Origin: Bradyrhizobium sp. WSM1743
Lineage (GTDB): Bacteria; Pseudomonadota; Alphaproteobacteria; Rhizobiales; Xanthobacteraceae
Length of the DNA: 64,000 nucleotides
NCBI RefSeq assembly: GCF_000473065.1
Contig: NZ_AXAZ01000027.1
Span: forward strand, 25,028 to 89,027
Direction: 5' to 3'
Part shown: piece after piece, positions 43,633 through 53,557 of the stretch
Layout of the letters: each line of letters opens with the position of its first letter
How positions within the stretch are numbered: the stretch's first letter is position 1
Program-made: the position numbers and the translations under genes
The notes under the pieces: model-generated
The model's database searches: none
Told to the model about the DNA's origin: nothing
Seen by the model: the letters and a program-made list of their open reading frames with translations, nothing else

Positions 43633-45528
43633 CTACAGGTAATTCTGCTCTCGCAAGTAGCGGATGATGCGTTCGCAGGCCGCCTCGCTCGACAGTTCCG
43701 ACGTGTCGATGGTGATCTCCGGCGCTAGCGGCGCCTCGTAGGGTTGGTCGATGCCGGTGAATGCCGGCAGCTCTCCCGCCCGTGCCTTGCGATAGAGTCC
43801 CTTGGGATCGCGGCGCTCGCATTCGGCGAGCGGGGTCGCGACATGGATCTCGATGAACTCGCCAACCTCGAGTCGCCGGCGTGCCAGCTCGCGCTCGCTG
43901 CGGAACGGCGAGATCAGCGCGACCAGCGCGATCAAGCCCGAGTCGACGAACAGCGCCGCGATCTCCGCGACGCGCCGGACGTTCTCCGACCTCTCCGCGT
44001 TGGAAAAGCCGAGGTCGCGGTTGATGCCATGGCGGAGATTGTCGCCATCCAGCAGCGCGGCATGGCGTCCGAGCTCGGCAAGCCGGCGGTCGACCATGTC
44101 GGCGATGGTCGATTTGCCGGCACCGCTGAGCCCCGTGAACCACAGCACGCAGGGCCGTTGCTGCTTCAGCCGTGCCCGCACGGATTTGTCGACGGCAAGC
44201 CGCTGCCAATGAATGTTGGTGGCACGGCGGAGCGAGATGTCGATCATTCCCGCCGCGGCCGTGCGATGGCTGATCGGATCGATCAGAATGAAGCTGCCCA
44301 TCTCGCGGCCATCGCGATAGGCCTCGAACACCAGCGGGCGGTCGAGATTGAGATGGACATAGCCGATCTCGTTGACATCGAGCGTGGTGGCGCATTCCTG
44401 CGCCATGGTGTCGATCGCGATCCGGTGCTTGAGCGTCGCGATCACCGCGCCGGTCGAGGCGGTGCCGCATTTGAGCAAATAGCGCCGGCCCGCGACCATG
44501 GCTTCGTCGTCGAACCAGACGAGATGAGCCGCGAGCTGATCCGAGACCTCCGCTGCAGATCCGGCGGTCAGCACGTCGCCGCGGCTGACGTCGATCTCTT
44601 CGGCGAGCGTGAGCGTGATGGACTCGCCTGCTCCTGCGTGATTGCATTCGCCGGCGGGCGTGAGAATGCGTGCGACGTGGGCCTGGTGTCCCGACGGCTG
44701 CACGCGAACCGCATCGCCGACCGCGATCGTTCCGCTTGCGATCCGCCCGCAGAAGCCGCGAAAATCCGCGTGCGGCCGGTTGACCCATTGTACGGGAAGC
44801 CGGAACGGCCGCTGCGAGACGTCGCCGGCCACGTCCACGGATTCCAGATAGGCCGTAATGGTCGGCCCCGAGTACCAGGGCATGCGCGTGCTCGCAGCGA
44901 CGATGTTGTCGCCGTCGGGCGCCACGACCGGGATGCACTGGACCTGGGAGGTTCCGAGCTGGCCGGCCAGCGTCAGATATTCGGCGGTGATGGCCGCGAA
45001 GCGATCGCCGTCGAATCTGATTAGATCCATCTTGTTCACGGCGAGCACGACATGACGGATGCCGAGCAGCGACAGGATGTGGCTGTGGCGCCGCGTCTGC
45101 GTGATCACGCCCTTGCGCGCGTCGACCAGCACCACGGCGAGATCGGCATTGGACGCGCCGGTCGCCATGTTGCGCGTGTATTGCGCATGCCCCGGCGTGT
45201 CGGCGACGATGAAGCGGCGCAGCCTGGTGGCGAAGAAGCGATAGGCGACGTCGATCGTGATGCCCTGCTCGCGCTCGGCCTGCAACCCGTCGACCAGCAG
45301 CGCGAAGTCCAGGTCGCCACCAGTGGTGCCGACCGTCCGGCTCTCGGAGGCCAGCCCGTCGAGCTGGTCGTCGAGCAGCGTCTTGGAATCGTAGAGCAGG
45401 CGGCCGACCAGCGTGCTCTTGCCGTCATCGACGCTGCCGCAGGTGACGAAACGCAGCGTCGGGCGATCGCTCTGTTCGAGCCGCGGCGCATCGGTGGCAG
45501 CGATCGTCGGTGCCTCGTGATAGGACAT
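43633..45528 (-). CDS. cysN: Fused sulfate adenylyltransferase large subunit and APS kinase (CysN-CysC, NodQ type)
   Basis: 631 residues in two parts. The GTPase part (1-430) has GSVDDGKSTLVGRLLYD (P-loop), DTPGHAQYTRNMATG and NKMDL. The APS kinase part (about 450-631) has VLWFTGLSGAGKSTIADMVD, LLDGDNLRHGINRDLGFS, and FVDSGLIALVALISPFRSER. With CysD it makes APS from ATP and sulfate; the kinase part adds 3'-phosphate to give PAPS. The ATG overlaps the cysD stop by one base. No PAPS reductase gene (cysH) is adjacent, so this may feed sulfation rather than cysteine synthesis; that is inference. Confidence 0.96.
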   Translation of the reverse strand: MSYHEAPTIAATDAPRLEQSDRPTLRFVTCGSVDDGKSTLVGRLLYDSKTLLDDQLDGLASESRTVGTTGGDLDFALLVDGLQAEREQGITIDVAYRFFATRLRRFIVADTPGHAQYTRNMATGASNADLAVVLVDARKGVITQTRRHSHILSLLGIRHVVLAVNKMDLIRFDGDRFAAITAEYLTLAGQLGTSQVQCIPVVAPDGDNIVAASTRMPWYSGPTITAYLESVDVAGDVSQRPFRLPVQWVNRPHADFRGFCGRIASGTIAVGDAVRVQPSGHQAHVARILTPAGECNHAGAGESITLTLAEEIDVSRGDVLTAGSAAEVSDQLAAHLVWFDDEAMVAGRRYLLKCGTASTGAVIATLKHRIAIDTMAQECATTLDVNEIGYVHLNLDRPLVFEAYRDGREMGSFILIDPISHRTAAAGMIDISLRRATNIHWQRLAVDKSVRARLKQQRPCVLWFTGLSGAGKSTIADMVDRRLAELGRHAALLDGDNLRHGINRDLGFSNAERSENVRRVAEIAALFVDSGLIALVALISPFRSERELARRRLEVGEFIEIHVATPLAECERRDPKGLYRKARAGELPAFTGIDQPYEAPLAPEITIDTSELSSEAACERIIRYLREQNYL

Positions 45529-46490
45529 CAGAAGTAACCTTCCGCTTTCTTGCGCTCCATCGATGCGGGGCTGTCCCGGTCGATCATGCGTCCTTGTCGT
45601 TCGGAGGTGCGCGATGCCATCATCTCCTGCACGATCTCGGGCAGGGTTGCCGCCGTCGAGGTCGTGGCGCCGGTGAGGGGATAGCAGCCCAGGGTGCGAA
45701 ACCTGACGGAGCGCCATTGTGGCTCTTCGCCAGGCTGCAGCGGCATCCGGTCGTCGTCCACCATGATCAACGCGCCGCCGCGCTCGACCACGGGACGCGA
45801 AGCTGCGAGATAGAGCGGAACGATCGGGATGTCCTCGAGCAGGATGTAGTCCCACACGTCGAGCTCGGTCCAGTTCGACAGCGGAAACACCCGCATGCTC
45901 TCGCCGGGCGCGAGCATCGTGTTGTACAGACCCCAGAGCTCTGGCCGCTGGTTCTTCGGATCCCAGCGATGCGCCGCGCTCCGGTGCGAGAACACGCGCT
46001 CCTTGGCCCGCGACTTCTCCTCGTCGCGTCGCGCGCCGCCGATCGCGGCGTCGAAGCCGTGGAGGTCCAGCGCCTTTCGTAACGCCTGCGTCTTCATCAC
46101 GTCGGTATAACGGGCCGAGCCGTGGGTGAAGGGGTCGATGCCCTGGCTCAATCCGTCATTGTTGGTATGGACGATCAGATCGAGGCCGAGCTCGCGCGCG
46201 CGGCGATCGCGAAACCTGATCATCTCGCGAAACTTCCAGGTCGTATCGACATGCAGCAGCGGAAACGGCGGCTTGCCGGGATGAAATGCCTTGATCGCCA
46301 GATGCAGCAGCACCGAAGAGTCTTTTCCGATGGAGTACAGCATGACCGGCTTGCGGAACTCGGCCGCCGTCTCCCGCAGGATGTGGATGCTTTCCGCCTC
46401 CAGGCGTCGAAGATGGCTGGTGACGTGAAGCTGCTTGCCGCCAGCACGTCCACGATGGGCGGATTCGGCGGTCGAGGGAACGTCGAGCAT
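45528..46490 (-). CDS. cysD: Sulfate adenylyltransferase small subunit
   Basis: 320 residues of the PP-loop ATP pyrophosphatase superfamily. The PP motif is VMLYSIGKDSSVLLHLAIKA; other marks are LHVDTTWKFREMIRFRD, GARRDEEKSRAKERVFSHR and FPLSNWTELDVWDYI. It catalyses adenylyl transfer to sulfate in complex with the GTPase CysN. The gene is five bases after the sulfotransferase stop and overlaps cysN by one base, so the three genes are almost certainly one transcript. The start MLDVPSTAES is chosen because a longer frame reaches back into the sulfotransferase gene. Confidence 0.96.
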   Translation of the reverse strand: MLDVPSTAESAHRGRAGGKQLHVTSHLRRLEAESIHILRETAAEFRKPVMLYSIGKDSSVLLHLAIKAFHPGKPPFPLLHVDTTWKFREMIRFRDRRARELGLDLIVHTNNDGLSQGIDPFTHGSARYTDVMKTQALRKALDLHGFDAAIGGARRDEEKSRAKERVFSHRSAAHRWDPKNQRPELWGLYNTMLAPGESMRVFPLSNWTELDVWDYILLEDIPIVPLYLAASRPVVERGGALIMVDDDRMPLQPGEEPQWRSVRFRTLGCYPLTGATTSTAATLPEIVQEMMASRTSERQGRMIDRDSPASMERKKAEGYF

Positions 46491-46495
46491 GCTGA

Positions 46496-47515
46496 TCACG
46501 CTGCCGCGGCAACCCAGTCGCCGAACAGTCGTGCCGACATTGCCGCATTCAGGCCGAGGTCGCGCACGCAGGCCGCAACCGAGGCACGATAGGCAGCATT
46601 GACCCCGCAACGCTCCAGAACCTCGAGCTGAGCTTCGCTCAGCGAGGTCGTCGCGCGGCGCTGGTAGCGATAGGCACTATCGGAGGTGTGCAGATTGGGC
46701 ACCTTGTAGATCGTCGCTTCGCTCGGGAAGATGACGCGCGCATTGTTCGCTTGCACGTCTCCCGGCTCCCGCCAGGACGTCACGGCATTCTCGGTAAAGC
46801 TGCCGGAAAGACCCAGGCGGCCGAACAAGACACGGACCGATGACACGGCCTCCTTGCTTACCTCGTAGGCGTAGTGAGTGACGGGAACGCCCTGTCGCTC
46901 GGCGTAGCTTGCGACGTGAGCCGCGCTGAGCGCGGCGACGACATAGTGCCGCAGCAAGGTATCTGCGGGCGCGCGCGAGATCAGCTTCTCGAGCCACGAT
47001 GCCAGCGAACTCGCCGGTTCGCGGTCGAGCATGATGAGATGCAGCCGCTGCCGCGGATAGCCCGCCTCGATCAAGAGTTGCAGCGGATTGAACAGGCTCT
47101 CGGCAAGCACGTAAGGCCCGATCGTTTCCTTGCTGAAGATGTGCGGCTCTTCGGTGGCCGACGGCACGCTCCACGGCGCCAGCGGGCGGCCGACGAGCGC
47201 GTCGCGCAAGATCGCTTTCAGCGGCTGATAATATGAGGGCATCCCGGTCATGCCGAACAGATTGCTCAGAGCGGTCGAGCCGACCCGGGCCTTGCCGCAT
47301 GCAAAATAGAGCATCGGGAAGTCTTGCGCCGGGCGATGCCGGAAGTCCTGCGCAAGGCATTCGGTGACTTCGCGCATCAAGGTTGCAAGCGTGACGGTCC
47401 TGGTCTGGAATTCGCCGACGGGAGAAAGCGGCAAGGTATCGAGGGATCTCGGCCGTTGCCGAACCAGATCGGCGATTCGCTCGAGCGAATCGGGGGACGT
47501 CCCGTCGATATTCAT
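46496..47515 (-). CDS. Putative PAPS-dependent sulfotransferase
   Basis: 339 residues. The likely 5'-phosphosulfate loop is YFACGKARVGSTALSNLFGM, where GKARVGST takes the place of the usual PxSGST. LHLIMLDREPASSLASWLEK has the Arg...Ser spacing of the 3'-phosphate site. The middle has YAYEVSKEAVSSVRVLFGRL, which resembles family helices. There is no signal peptide, so sulfation is cytoplasmic, perhaps on an exported oligosaccharide, lipid or glycan. Its position ahead of cysD-cysNC strongly supports use of PAPS made by them. The target is unknown. Confidence 0.75.
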   Translation of the reverse strand: MNIDGTSPDSLERIADLVRQRPRSLDTLPLSPVGEFQTRTVTLATLMREVTECLAQDFRHRPAQDFPMLYFACGKARVGSTALSNLFGMTGMPSYYQPLKAILRDALVGRPLAPWSVPSATEEPHIFSKETIGPYVLAESLFNPLQLLIEAGYPRQRLHLIMLDREPASSLASWLEKLISRAPADTLLRHYVVAALSAAHVASYAERQGVPVTHYAYEVSKEAVSSVRVLFGRLGLSGSFTENAVTSWREPGDVQANNARVIFPSEATIYKVPNLHTSDSAYRYQRRATTSLSEAQLEVLERCGVNAAYRASVAACVRDLGLNAAMSARLFGDWVAAAA

Positions 47516-47624
47516 ATGGGGGCTCACTCTAGCAGGGTTCGCAGGGAAGGTTGCTTGCGCTGTGAGATGCAGCTTATAGTTGCCCACCGGGGTGGTCAAA
47601 CCCGGGGAATCCCGGGGGTGCCGT

Positions 47625-47661
47625 GCAGATCAGCGAGCACTGCGGGTGCTCGCTGATCTGC
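47625..47661 (-). terminator. Perfect 16-bp hairpin downstream of the chemoreceptor gene
   Basis: Arms GCAGATCAGCGAGCAC and GTGCTCGCTGATCTGC, 16 bases with no mismatch, around the loop TGCGG. It begins 9 bases after the chemoreceptor stop. There is no T-run, so it may be a transcript-stabilising or Rho-assisted stop rather than a classic terminator. Confidence 0.6.
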
Positions 47662-47669
47662 TTACGGGA

Positions 47670-49391
47670 TCAGGCTGCGCGCACGGTGTTGAGGAATTTC
47701 TCGACCTCCGTCTTCAACAGGCTGCTTTCGCTCGACAGCGAGCGCGCCGATGCCAATACCTGTCCCGACGCCGCGCCGGTGGCGCTCGCGCCTTGACTGA
47801 CGTGCGCGATCTTGTCCGCAACTTCGACCGTTCCCTTCGCGGCTTCGCTGACGTTGCGCGCAATCTCGGCCGTCGCTGCGCCCTGCTGCTCGATGGTCGC
47901 AGCGATCGTCGTCGAGATGTCGGAAATGCGGGCGATGGTCGCGCCGATCTCCTTGATCGCGCCGACGGAGTCCTCGGTCGCCGATTGCATGCCGGCAATC
48001 TGCGCACTGATCTCCTCGGTCGCGCGCGCGGTTTGCGCCGCGAGCGCTTTGACCTCGCTCGCGACGACTGCGAAGCCGCGGCCGGATTCGCCCGCCCGCG
48101 CGGCCTCGATCGTGGCGTTCAGCGCCAGGAGGTTGGTCTGTTCGGCAATCGCAGTGATCAATTTGACGACGTCGCCAATTCGGCCCGCCGCCTTGAGCAG
48201 CTCATTGATCCGGGCATCGGTGCGCTCGGCCTGCTTGACCGCATCGCTGGCGATGCGGCTGGAATCGTGGACTTGGCGGCCGATCTCGACGACCGACGTG
48301 CTCATTTCCTCGGCGGCGGACGCCACGGCTCCGACGTTGGTGGATGCCTCCTCCGAGGCAGCCGCGACCATTCCCGAGAGCTGCTGGGTCTGTTCCGCAG
48401 TTCCCGACAGCGTGCCGGCGGCGGCCTCGAGCTGTTGGGAGGCTGCCGACACGGAGTCGATGATACCGCCGACCGCAGTTTCGAACGCGTTGGCAAGCCG
48501 GGTCATCTCTTCCTTGCGCCGAGCGGCTGCCGCGGCCTCCTGATCCTTCTGCTCGGCTTCCATCTGCTCGATCCGGATCAGATTTTCCTTGAAGGTCTGA
48601 GCCGCACGGGCGTTGTCGCCGACTTCATCGCCGCGGGCCCTGTAGGGAATCTCGACCGCCTTGTTGCCGCCGGCGAGATGCAGGAGCACGTCGCCGATGC
48701 GCCGGATCGGCCGGGCGATGCTCATCACGGAAAAGACCGCAGATCCGATCAACGTCAAAACGACGAATACGCCCACGATCAGTGCGAAGGTGGCGACGCG
48801 ATCCAGCTCGGCCAGCATCTCGCCCTTGCGGCGCGCGGCGAATTCGTTGGCGACGCCGACGAGATCGTCGATGCGCTTGCTGACTTCCAGGGCTGCCGGA
48901 CGCATATGCTCCGCGAGAATGCTTGCCTTCGCTGCCTCGGCTGCAAGCTTGGCGCCACCCGCGGGGGCGGCAATGACGGCCTTTTGCGCCGCGGCCAGCT
49001 CAATGCCGCTGGTCAGATATGCATCGACGAATTTCCTGGCCTCGCGGTAAGCGTCCTGTGTGACCTTCCGGGTCGCCCGCTCCCTCGCGGCATCGATTTC
49101 CGCGCCAGCTTCGCCTGCCCGGGCGCGGAGAAGCTCGAGGAGCCTGTCGACCTCTCCGGCTGACGGCGCCGAGCCGAGCTCGAGAGTCGCGAGCTGCGCG
49201 CGTGCCATCGCCGTCTGTGCCGCCTGCGCATTGCCCTTGTTGAGATAGTTGATCGTGACCAGGCGGTTGGATTCGGCAATCGAGCGGTTGCCGAGCATCT
49301 GGTTGGTGAGCATGCCGCCAACCAGCAAGACGCTTATGCCCGTCACGATGCCGAGCTTGGCTCCAATGCGAAACCTGAATGACCCCACCAC
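47670..49391 (-). CDS. Methyl-accepting chemotaxis protein
   Basis: 573 residues from GTG with GGAGG 5 bases upstream. Layout: N-terminal helix (LGIVTGISVLLVGGMLT), a periplasmic helical-bundle sensor (about 40-190), a second helix (VATFALIVGVFVVLTLIGSA), HAMP (SIARPIRRIGDVLLHLAGG), and a cytoplasmic coiled coil. The signalling tip reads ALNATIEAARAGESGRGFAV and VASEVKALAAQTARATEEI, which binds CheA and CheW. Rhizobial MCPs of this type often have short ligand domains of unknown specificity. No che genes are nearby. A GVGN... adaptation tail is absent. Confidence 0.94.
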   Translation of the reverse strand: MVGSFRFRIGAKLGIVTGISVLLVGGMLTNQMLGNRSIAESNRLVTINYLNKGNAQAAQTAMARAQLATLELGSAPSAGEVDRLLELLRARAGEAGAEIDAARERATRKVTQDAYREARKFVDAYLTSGIELAAAQKAVIAAPAGGAKLAAEAAKASILAEHMRPAALEVSKRIDDLVGVANEFAARRKGEMLAELDRVATFALIVGVFVVLTLIGSAVFSVMSIARPIRRIGDVLLHLAGGNKAVEIPYRARGDEVGDNARAAQTFKENLIRIEQMEAEQKDQEAAAAARRKEEMTRLANAFETAVGGIIDSVSAASQQLEAAAGTLSGTAEQTQQLSGMVAAASEEASTNVGAVASAAEEMSTSVVEIGRQVHDSSRIASDAVKQAERTDARINELLKAAGRIGDVVKLITAIAEQTNLLALNATIEAARAGESGRGFAVVASEVKALAAQTARATEEISAQIAGMQSATEDSVGAIKEIGATIARISDISTTIAATIEQQGAATAEIARNVSEAAKGTVEVADKIAHVSQGASATGAASGQVLASARSLSSESSLLKTEVEKFLNTVRAA

Positions 49392-49638
49392 TGCCTCCTT
49401 GGACCGTCACCGAATATAAGGGTCTTCGCAACCAAAGATTGAGAATTGGGTAACATTCAATAGTGACCGTAGAAGTACGGCCGAACCTTGAACGGCACGT
49501 GACGATCTGGTCCGTACAACTACGGGTGGCGTCCGCCACAGAGCGTTCGGAGCAGCATTTGCGCGGCGCGGGCGGAATTAAAGTGCGTTGAGATACACGC
49601 GCTTGCGAGGTTGCCCGACTCAGCTCTAGCGTGGAACG

Positions 49639-50226
49639 ATGCGCCCCCGTGACCGTATCAATGCTCAACCGTCGTTCAGCGGGTCTCCGTTTCGCCGCCA
49701 CTTCTCGGGCCTCCTGCCGTGGCTGTTCGTGGTCGGCGTGGTGGCTGCGACCGTGCTCGCCTTTCGCCATGGATCGAACTGGCCCGTGCCGCATCCGGCC
49801 GACGACCGCGCGCAGGACGCCGAGATCATCTTGCAGCAGACCGGCAATCCGGACGTCCGCCGCCCGGTCGACGTCGTCCGCACCATCGACGGCGACACCT
49901 TTCTCGCGCGTATTCGCCAGCGCGACGGCCGCGATGCCGTCGTGCGCGTTCGGCTGCGCGGCATTGACGCGCCCGAACTGAAGGCGTCCTGCCAGGAGGA
50001 GCTGGACAAGGCCGAAGCTGCGGCCCGCGCATTGCGCGATCTGCTCGGTCAGGGCGGCGTGACCATCACAAATCTCGGCCCCGACAAATACGGCCGCGTT
50101 CTCGCCGACGTCACGACCCGGCAGACCGCGAACGTCTCGGCGGCGTTGCTCGCCGGCGGCTTTGTGCGCAGCTACAATGGCGGCCATCGCGACGGCTGGT
50201 GCGCGCGCGGCTGGCGCTTCTGGTAA
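49639..50226 (+). CDS. Membrane-anchored thermonuclease-like protein
   Basis: 195 residues. An N-terminal helix (LLPWLFVVGVVAATVLAF, about 27-44) anchors or exports it. The SNase domain (about 75-190) shows VVRTIDGDTFLARI, VRLRGIDAPELKASC and LGPDKYGRVLADVTT, including the Arg and Asp residues of the staphylococcal nuclease active site. Substrate is DNA or RNA, outside the cytoplasm. The start is the ATG at MRPRDRINAQ. A strong bidirectional terminator begins two bases after the stop. Confidence 0.88.
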   Translation: MRPRDRINAQPSFSGSPFRRHFSGLLPWLFVVGVVAATVLAFRHGSNWPVPHPADDRAQDAEIILQQTGNPDVRRPVDVVRTIDGDTFLARIRQRDGRDAVVRVRLRGIDAPELKASCQEELDKAEAAARALRDLLGQGGVTITNLGPDKYGRVLADVTTRQTANVSAALLAGGFVRSYNGGHRDGWCARGWRFW

Positions 50227-50227
50227 C

Positions 50228-50258
50228 AAAAAGGCCGCGTCGAAAGACGCGGCTTTTT
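50228..50258. terminator. Bidirectional Rho-independent terminator
   Basis: Stem GCCGCGTC with GACGCGGC (8 bp), loop GAAA, flanked by AAAAAG on the left and CTTTTT on the right. It separates the convergent nuclease and L,D-transpeptidase genes and fits both strands. Confidence 0.93.
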
Positions 50259-50279
50259 CATCTCGACCGATTCAGGCGA

Positions 50280-50795
50280 TCAGCGCGTCACGACCACCGT
50301 CGTGCCGACAGAGACGCGGCCATAGAGGTCGGTGATATCGTCGTTGAGCATGCGGATGCAGCCATAGGAGACGAAGCCGCCGACCGAGCCCGGCACGTTG
50401 GTGCCGTGGATGGCGTATTCGCCGCCAGCGAGCGTCATCGCCGCAACGCCCATCGGATTGCGCGGCGAGCCGCCCGGAATGACGTCGGGGATATTCGGCT
50501 TGTCGCGCTTCACCTCGGCGGGCGGCGCCCAGGCGGGATTGAGATACTTGCCGTCGATCTTCGTCGTGCCGGCCCATTGCTTGCCGGTCTTGCCGACGCC
50601 GACCGGATAGCGCACGGCGTGGCCGTTATCGAGGATGAGATAGAGCCGCCGCTCGCTGGTTTTGACCACGATAGTGCCCGGCGAATAGTCGGCGAGGTGC
50701 GCGCCGACCAGCTCCGGCCGTGCCTCTGCCGCCGTCGGCATCAAGACCCCAACCCCGATGGTGGCGGCCAGCGCCACCGCAATCCTCATCGACAT
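50280..50795 (-). CDS. Exported L,D-transpeptidase (ErfK/YbiS/YnhG type)
   Basis: 171 residues with a signal peptide (IAVALAATIGVGVLMPTAAEA). The YkuD catalytic domain shows GTIVVKTSERRLYLILDNGH, then YPVGVGKTGKQWAGTTKIDG, and the active site YAIHGTNVPGSVGGFVSYGC with nucleophile Cys followed by IRM. It forms 3-3 cross-links or attaches proteins to peptidoglycan in the periplasm. The start has GGAAGGGAAG just upstream. This is a second, more typical L,D-transpeptidase beside the one at 3.7-4.2 kb. Confidence 0.95.
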   Translation of the reverse strand: MSMRIAVALAATIGVGVLMPTAAEARPELVGAHLADYSPGTIVVKTSERRLYLILDNGHAVRYPVGVGKTGKQWAGTTKIDGKYLNPAWAPPAEVKRDKPNIPDVIPGGSPRNPMGVAAMTLAGGEYAIHGTNVPGSVGGFVSYGCIRMLNDDITDLYGRVSVGTTVVVTR

Positions 50796-50870
50796 CGATG
50801 CTTCCCTTCCGTTGCCCCGAACGGGTCGTCCAAATCTACGCAAACCCGGCAATGGCCCGCTCGCCCACAC

Positions 50871-51068
50871 AGTATTTAACCGCGCCCGTTAACCGGATGG
50901 TTTCCACGCGCGGCCGCCAGGGCCAGCCAGCAGGGGGGAACAAAGAAAATGTTCGAAATAAAGTAAATGACCTGAAAACAACACTCGGCGGGAAAGATGC
51001 GGCCACGCCGCAGCGCGCCCTGATGAGAGCGTGAGGATCTGAACGGCTGTTGTTTCAGGAGGGGCACG
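50871..51068. other. Intergenic region upstream of acs terminus and L,D-transpeptidase
   Basis: A 198-base stretch, AT-richer than the flanks (for example GAAAATGTTCGAAATAAAGT). It includes part of the upstream control region of the L,D-transpeptidase gene. No coding frame, tRNA or classical promoter was confirmed. Confidence 0.4.
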
Positions 51069-51205
51069 CTCTCGTGTCCCGGACGCGGCGCAGCACGAAG
51101 TGATGCGACGCTGGACCCATATTGCGAGGGTCGGTGTTGATAGAATGGGCCCCGGTTCTGCAGCGCACCGCTAAAGGAGCGCTGCGCTGCATCCGGGGCA
51201 CGAGA
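51069..51205. repeat. Palindromic intergenic repeat, family C (copy 5)
   Basis: Begins CTCTCGTGTCCCGGACGCGG and ends GCATCCGGGGCACGAG. Inside is GGGCCCCGGTTCTGCAGCGC followed by ACCGCTAAAGGAGCGC, nearly the same as the right half of the 3.2-kb copy. It ends beside the acs stop codon. Confidence 0.8.
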
Positions 51206-51211
51206 TTTTTC

Positions 51212-53158
<1,947 letters not shown>

Positions 53159-53497
53159 GCTTCCCTCCACATGCGGCAGGCCGAACGCCAGCGATCGGCG
53201 GGCCGACTTGATCATTGACTGATTATGCGTCGGGCTAACCGGACCCGACAAGGAGCACAAGCTGGACCTTCGGCGGGCTGCCGGCCATGCAGAGGATCAA
53301 GGCACCTGCTGCGACTGTCGCAGATCTGAAACAGGCCCGCGGGCGCCTTTTGGGGTGTTTACCCGTTTGCGCGGAACAGCCCGGCGCAGAGCCTCATGCA
53401 TCAATAGAGGTATTTAGGAACCTCTTCTCACTGATTCGGGACTCGCAATACGGTTCGGAACACCCTAAATGGCCAACCCGGGTCCAAAGAGACCCCC
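53159..53497. other. Intergenic region between acs and topoisomerase IB
   Basis: The 340 bases between divergent genes hold both promoter regions. A short imperfect hairpin AGAGGTATTTAGGAACCTCT occurs near 53.41 kb. No gene-like frame, repeat-family element or tRNA was found. Confidence 0.4.
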
Positions 53498-53523
53498 GGA
53501 ACAAAAATCAGAACACCGGCATT
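53498..53523 (+). promoter_or_regulatory. Candidate EcfG-type general-stress promoter
   Basis: GGAAC, 17 bases, CATT, compared with the consensus GGAAC-N16/17-CGTT used by alphaproteobacterial EcfG sigma factors. The -35 box is exact and the -10 box differs at one position. It stands about 35 bases ahead of the topoisomerase IB start, a sensible place for a short leader. Confidence 0.35.
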
Positions 53524-53557
53524 GGTCGATAACAGGCAGGGCTAAAGGCGTAAGGTT

